Assembly: GCA_963691655.1 (NCBI GenBank)
Contig: OY829326.1
Coordinates: forward strand, 87,723,235-87,787,234
Length of the DNA stretch: 64,000 nt
Reading direction: 5' to 3'
Origin: Toxonevra muliebris
Lineage: Eukaryota > Arthropoda > Insecta > Diptera > Pallopteridae
The stretch's first letter is position 1, and each line of letters begins with the position of its first letter. The position numbers and the translations under genes were made by a program. Shown here one piece after another: positions 60,909-64,000 of the stretch. The notes beneath the pieces are model-generated. The model ran no database searches, was not told where the DNA came from, and saw nothing but the letters and a program-made list of their open reading frames with translations.

Positions 60909-63900
60909 GGGACTAAACAAAAATTTCCAAGAAAAGTTTATTTCGGTGTATAAAAATACAATTTAATTATTACTTGGGCGTTTTTTCATTCATTAGCACT
61001 GATTACACCATTCAATAGGTTTGAATTTAAGAATATTGGCACCCTAAGCTGTTTTAATTTTACTGTAGAAAAGAGAAAGTGGTAATTAAATAAGTAACAA
61101 CTTAGCTTTTTCTTTTATAATATGTTCATGCTGTTCAGTAGGATAATAACATAGTGTGTTTGATTTGAATTTAAAACATAATATTATATTTAAATACATT
61201 TAAATATTATTTTCAATTGTTTTTTAGTTAAAACCTTCAATCACACTTCTTTATCGTCCCAAATGCAAACAGCAAATGGTATTATCGAATTTTTTTTATA
61301 TATTGTAAAGTTTCTTTCTTCGCGTTAGAACAATTGGGATGGCGATTACGTATTCCGGTAATTTTTTTTATCTGCATTCAAATATTCCTCTTTTTGTGCT
61401 TATTACTTGAATTTTATTTAATTGATCGTTAATAAAAAAAATTTGTTTGATTGTTTTGCTCAAAAATTATAATACCATTTTGATTTTTATTTCTTTGGTC
61501 AGACATAATTTCGGTCCCTGATAAACACATTTAAAGTCTATAAAAATTATCCCTTCATTTCACTTGCCTACCGTACTTACGTCAAAAACAAAGAATATAA
61601 TTGTTTAAATAACAAAGTACAGAGAATTTCGTATCTCGTAACGCCCAAACTGCAATAGTTTATAAGCTTAGGTCAGTCACCTTATACATCATTTCCATTT
61701 AACGTGAGGGCTCTGATCACTATAATGTAATATTACAAATTTTACAATAAAGATTTTCAACAATATGTTCGGTACTTCCTTCAAGTAATAAAACATGTGG
61801 AAACAATAAAAAATAACAACTTATCTCTTGAATTAATTGTTAAAATAAGTGATCGTACTCTTGGGGACGATTGTGTACAAAAGACTTGATCGTATCCCAA
61901 GAAACGATTTTATATAGACTAAAAAGTTGGATTTGCTGATTTACTTAAAGAGAAAGTATCTTCATACACTAAAATCCAAGCAAAATCTGATAAACTCAAA
62001 CAAAAACGAATAAAAAAACAAAAATGTTACAATAACAAAACTTTGGGATTATACATTTTATTTAGTGGAATTGAAGATCTTTCATTCGATAGGTTATCTA
62101 CAAGCTGTACTCTAATGCATTGTTTCAGTAAAACAGACAGCAAAATGCCACCTCCTTATAATCTGAAGGAAAGTAACTAGAAATGCAGTCCTGTTGGTGT
62201 GCTGAAAGTACTTTGGTAACTCTGGCTGAACATTTGCATAAAGTCGAAGTTGGTGTTAAACTTTGCTACCATTGGAACATTTTCGAAATTCCGATTTCGA
62301 AGTTTATGAACACGCTTAACGAAAGTCACAAAACTTACAGTTTGACCACAAACCTTTTCGTGTTTATCATTTGATGCCAGTTAGCCGCCAATTTCAAAAG
62401 GGTGTTATCTAAACTTAAAATTTTCAAAATAAAATGACCTTGAAGTTTTCATCCGCCTTATTATTTTAGCCTTCACTGTGACAAATGGCTTATAGCGATA
62501 TATTTTTTCTACACCGTGCGAGGGCTGTCAAATTTCGTGTTCTATTATGAAAAGAAGGCAGCATTTTCAGAGCGTGTTGTGTTCTTTTCTAAAAAATGTA
62601 ACACTTTTGCACTCAATTAAATGACGGGTGAGAATGTTGCGCTGCAAATTAGCTAATTCTGATGGAATAGCATTTTTATGTTCTTTTCTTGCCACTAAAA
62701 AGACAACATTTTGGCAGGGTTGAGCGGAACATTAAAAAATTGTTGCCATCGCACGCGGTAAAAAATGCAAGATTAGATTTCGACATAGTTTTCATTGCCT
62801 ACATTTAAGCAGAAAACGAAATTATTATTTTTATCTTTACTATGGAGAAATAATAATTATACAGTAATTTTGACCCATGTACAGTACGACAGTAATTAGT
62901 GCAAAAATATAGTAATTTTGAAATATTAAGTTTAACTAGGCTTAGAACTTTTTCGGTAAAATTATTTTAAATTCTACTACTTTCAAAGAATAACATCTAT
63001 AAACAAAAGAATTATTTCTATAAGCAAAACTCAGATAAGTTTGAAACACATGAGAAAAATATTCCAAATTTCACATTGTTTTTCTTATTTATAATCTTTT
63101 ATATACATTTATTGCGCTTTGGTCTTCTGTTCCAAAAATGGAGGAAAAGTACGTCCATTGACCAAGGAAGCCGTCAAATAAAGTTGCAGTGGTCGGACTT
63201 GTATGGAGTCAGCGGCCAAAAGTACTTCCAGTTGAGATAGAAACGTGTAATTTTGGTAACGGCTATAAAACAATGTAAAAATTATTATATGATAAAATGG
63301 GCGTGGTTGAACACCTGCACACCCACCCTCTGCCACCCCGTATAAACAAAAAATTAAACAAAAAAAATTGAACAAATTTGTTTTTTATATAACAAGTTTT
63401 GAATAAGATTGAGTTTTAAATAGCGACTCTTTACAAAAAATTATGAAACTGATAAATGTTATTCCAGCAAATCAAAAACAGTATCCCTTTATAAAGAGAT
63501 CCGAACTTTAAAGTAAACGAATAATCAAATCCGTATTAGTGGAAACAGAACAAAAACACCGCACAAAAAGTTGCAGTTGCACAGCAGAAACCAGAAGCAA
63601 AAACAACAAGCCAGCCTGTTTTGGTCTGTGGGAGATAACACAAACACGGGCAAAAGCGGGCAGCTGGTATTAACAGATTATAATACTAAAACGTTGACTA
63701 ATATTAAAAAAAAAGTCCCAATAGGATGATCAGGGGGGGAAAGCAACTAAAACTCTATCTAAAATTTAATTATATGGACCAGAAAATACTAATAATGGTA
63801 TTGGCACAACCAAGGCCGTATTTAGGGGGAGGTTTTGGGGGTTCTGACCACCCCCCTCCCCCCTCCCCCCCCCCCGAAATGTTGAAAACTTTTTCCTAAT

Positions 63901-64000
63901 TTTTGATCTATTGAACGATTTTTAAATATTTTTTAATCGGTTTCTTTCTAAAAGGTCAAATACAAAAAAAACTTGAAAAATAAATTTGAATTGAAATCGT
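60909..64000. other. AT-rich region upstream of Graf, no gene seen
   Basis: No recognisable exon was found. At 63109-63375 a GC-richer block includes GGGCGTGGTTGAACACC, probably a multicopy repeat. The 62183-62374 frame has no domain. The end of the window has an AAGGCCGTATTTAGGGGGAG start (63812) like the terminus of a common insect MITE, followed by a C-rich run. Confidence 0.35.
63847..63876. repeat. C-rich homopolymer-like tract
   Basis: GACCACCCCCCTCCC and following runs of C give four C-blocks separated by short spacers, preceded by G-blocks at 63825-63850. The complementary strand has G-quadruplex potential. Confidence 0.8.

Overview
The window is AT-rich, gene-poor animal nuclear DNA, most likely from a tephritid-type fruit fly or another higher dipteran. 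The evidence is the one recognisable host exon, which matches the N-terminus of insect Graf; the insect DNA-transposon families present (DD37 mariner-like, piggyBac, hAT, Tc1-like MITEs); a tRNA-derived SINE; and CAA/CAG and poly-T/poly-A microsatellites. There are no operons, rRNA genes, intact tRNA genes or CRISPR arrays. The species assignment is inference.

The only host protein-coding sequence I can support is on the minus strand at 57462-57861. It holds the start codon and the beginning of the BAR domain of Graf, a Rho-family GTPase-activating protein (orthologue of vertebrate ARHGAP26/GRAF1). It ends at a canonical AAAG|GTAAGT donor. No later Graf exon was recognised between 1 and 57461, so most of the window is probably one very long first intron. 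The stretch from 57862 to 64000 would be the 5' UTR, promoter and upstream side.

Region by region. 1-6500: a candidate MITE, a SINE and AT-rich filler. 6501-8950: a degenerate mariner-like element with TIRs and a TA duplication, inserted in a repeat whose uninterrupted copy lies at 35 kb. 8951-12990: tandem duplications and a decayed LINE reverse transcriptase. 13533-14922: an internally deleted piggyBac-like element. 17765-19448: a non-autonomous hAT with a perfect 8-bp duplication. 22-28.7 kb: a cluster of MITEs and long inverted repeats, including one nested pair and one adjacent pair. 31.9-38 kb: LINE pieces, a truncated SINE and TTAA-flanked MITEs. 39.8-40.4 kb: a small hAT whose ends carry arrays of a GGGTACCCG palindrome. 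44.7-52 kb: tandem duplications, a third SINE and a LINE RNase H fragment. 55-61 kb: triplet repeats, Graf exon 1 and a 31-bp inverted repeat upstream of it.

No single new multi-gene system is visible. The most informative structures are the mobile-element architectures, several with boundaries readable directly from TIR plus target-site duplication. All alignments were made by eye and percentages are not given.
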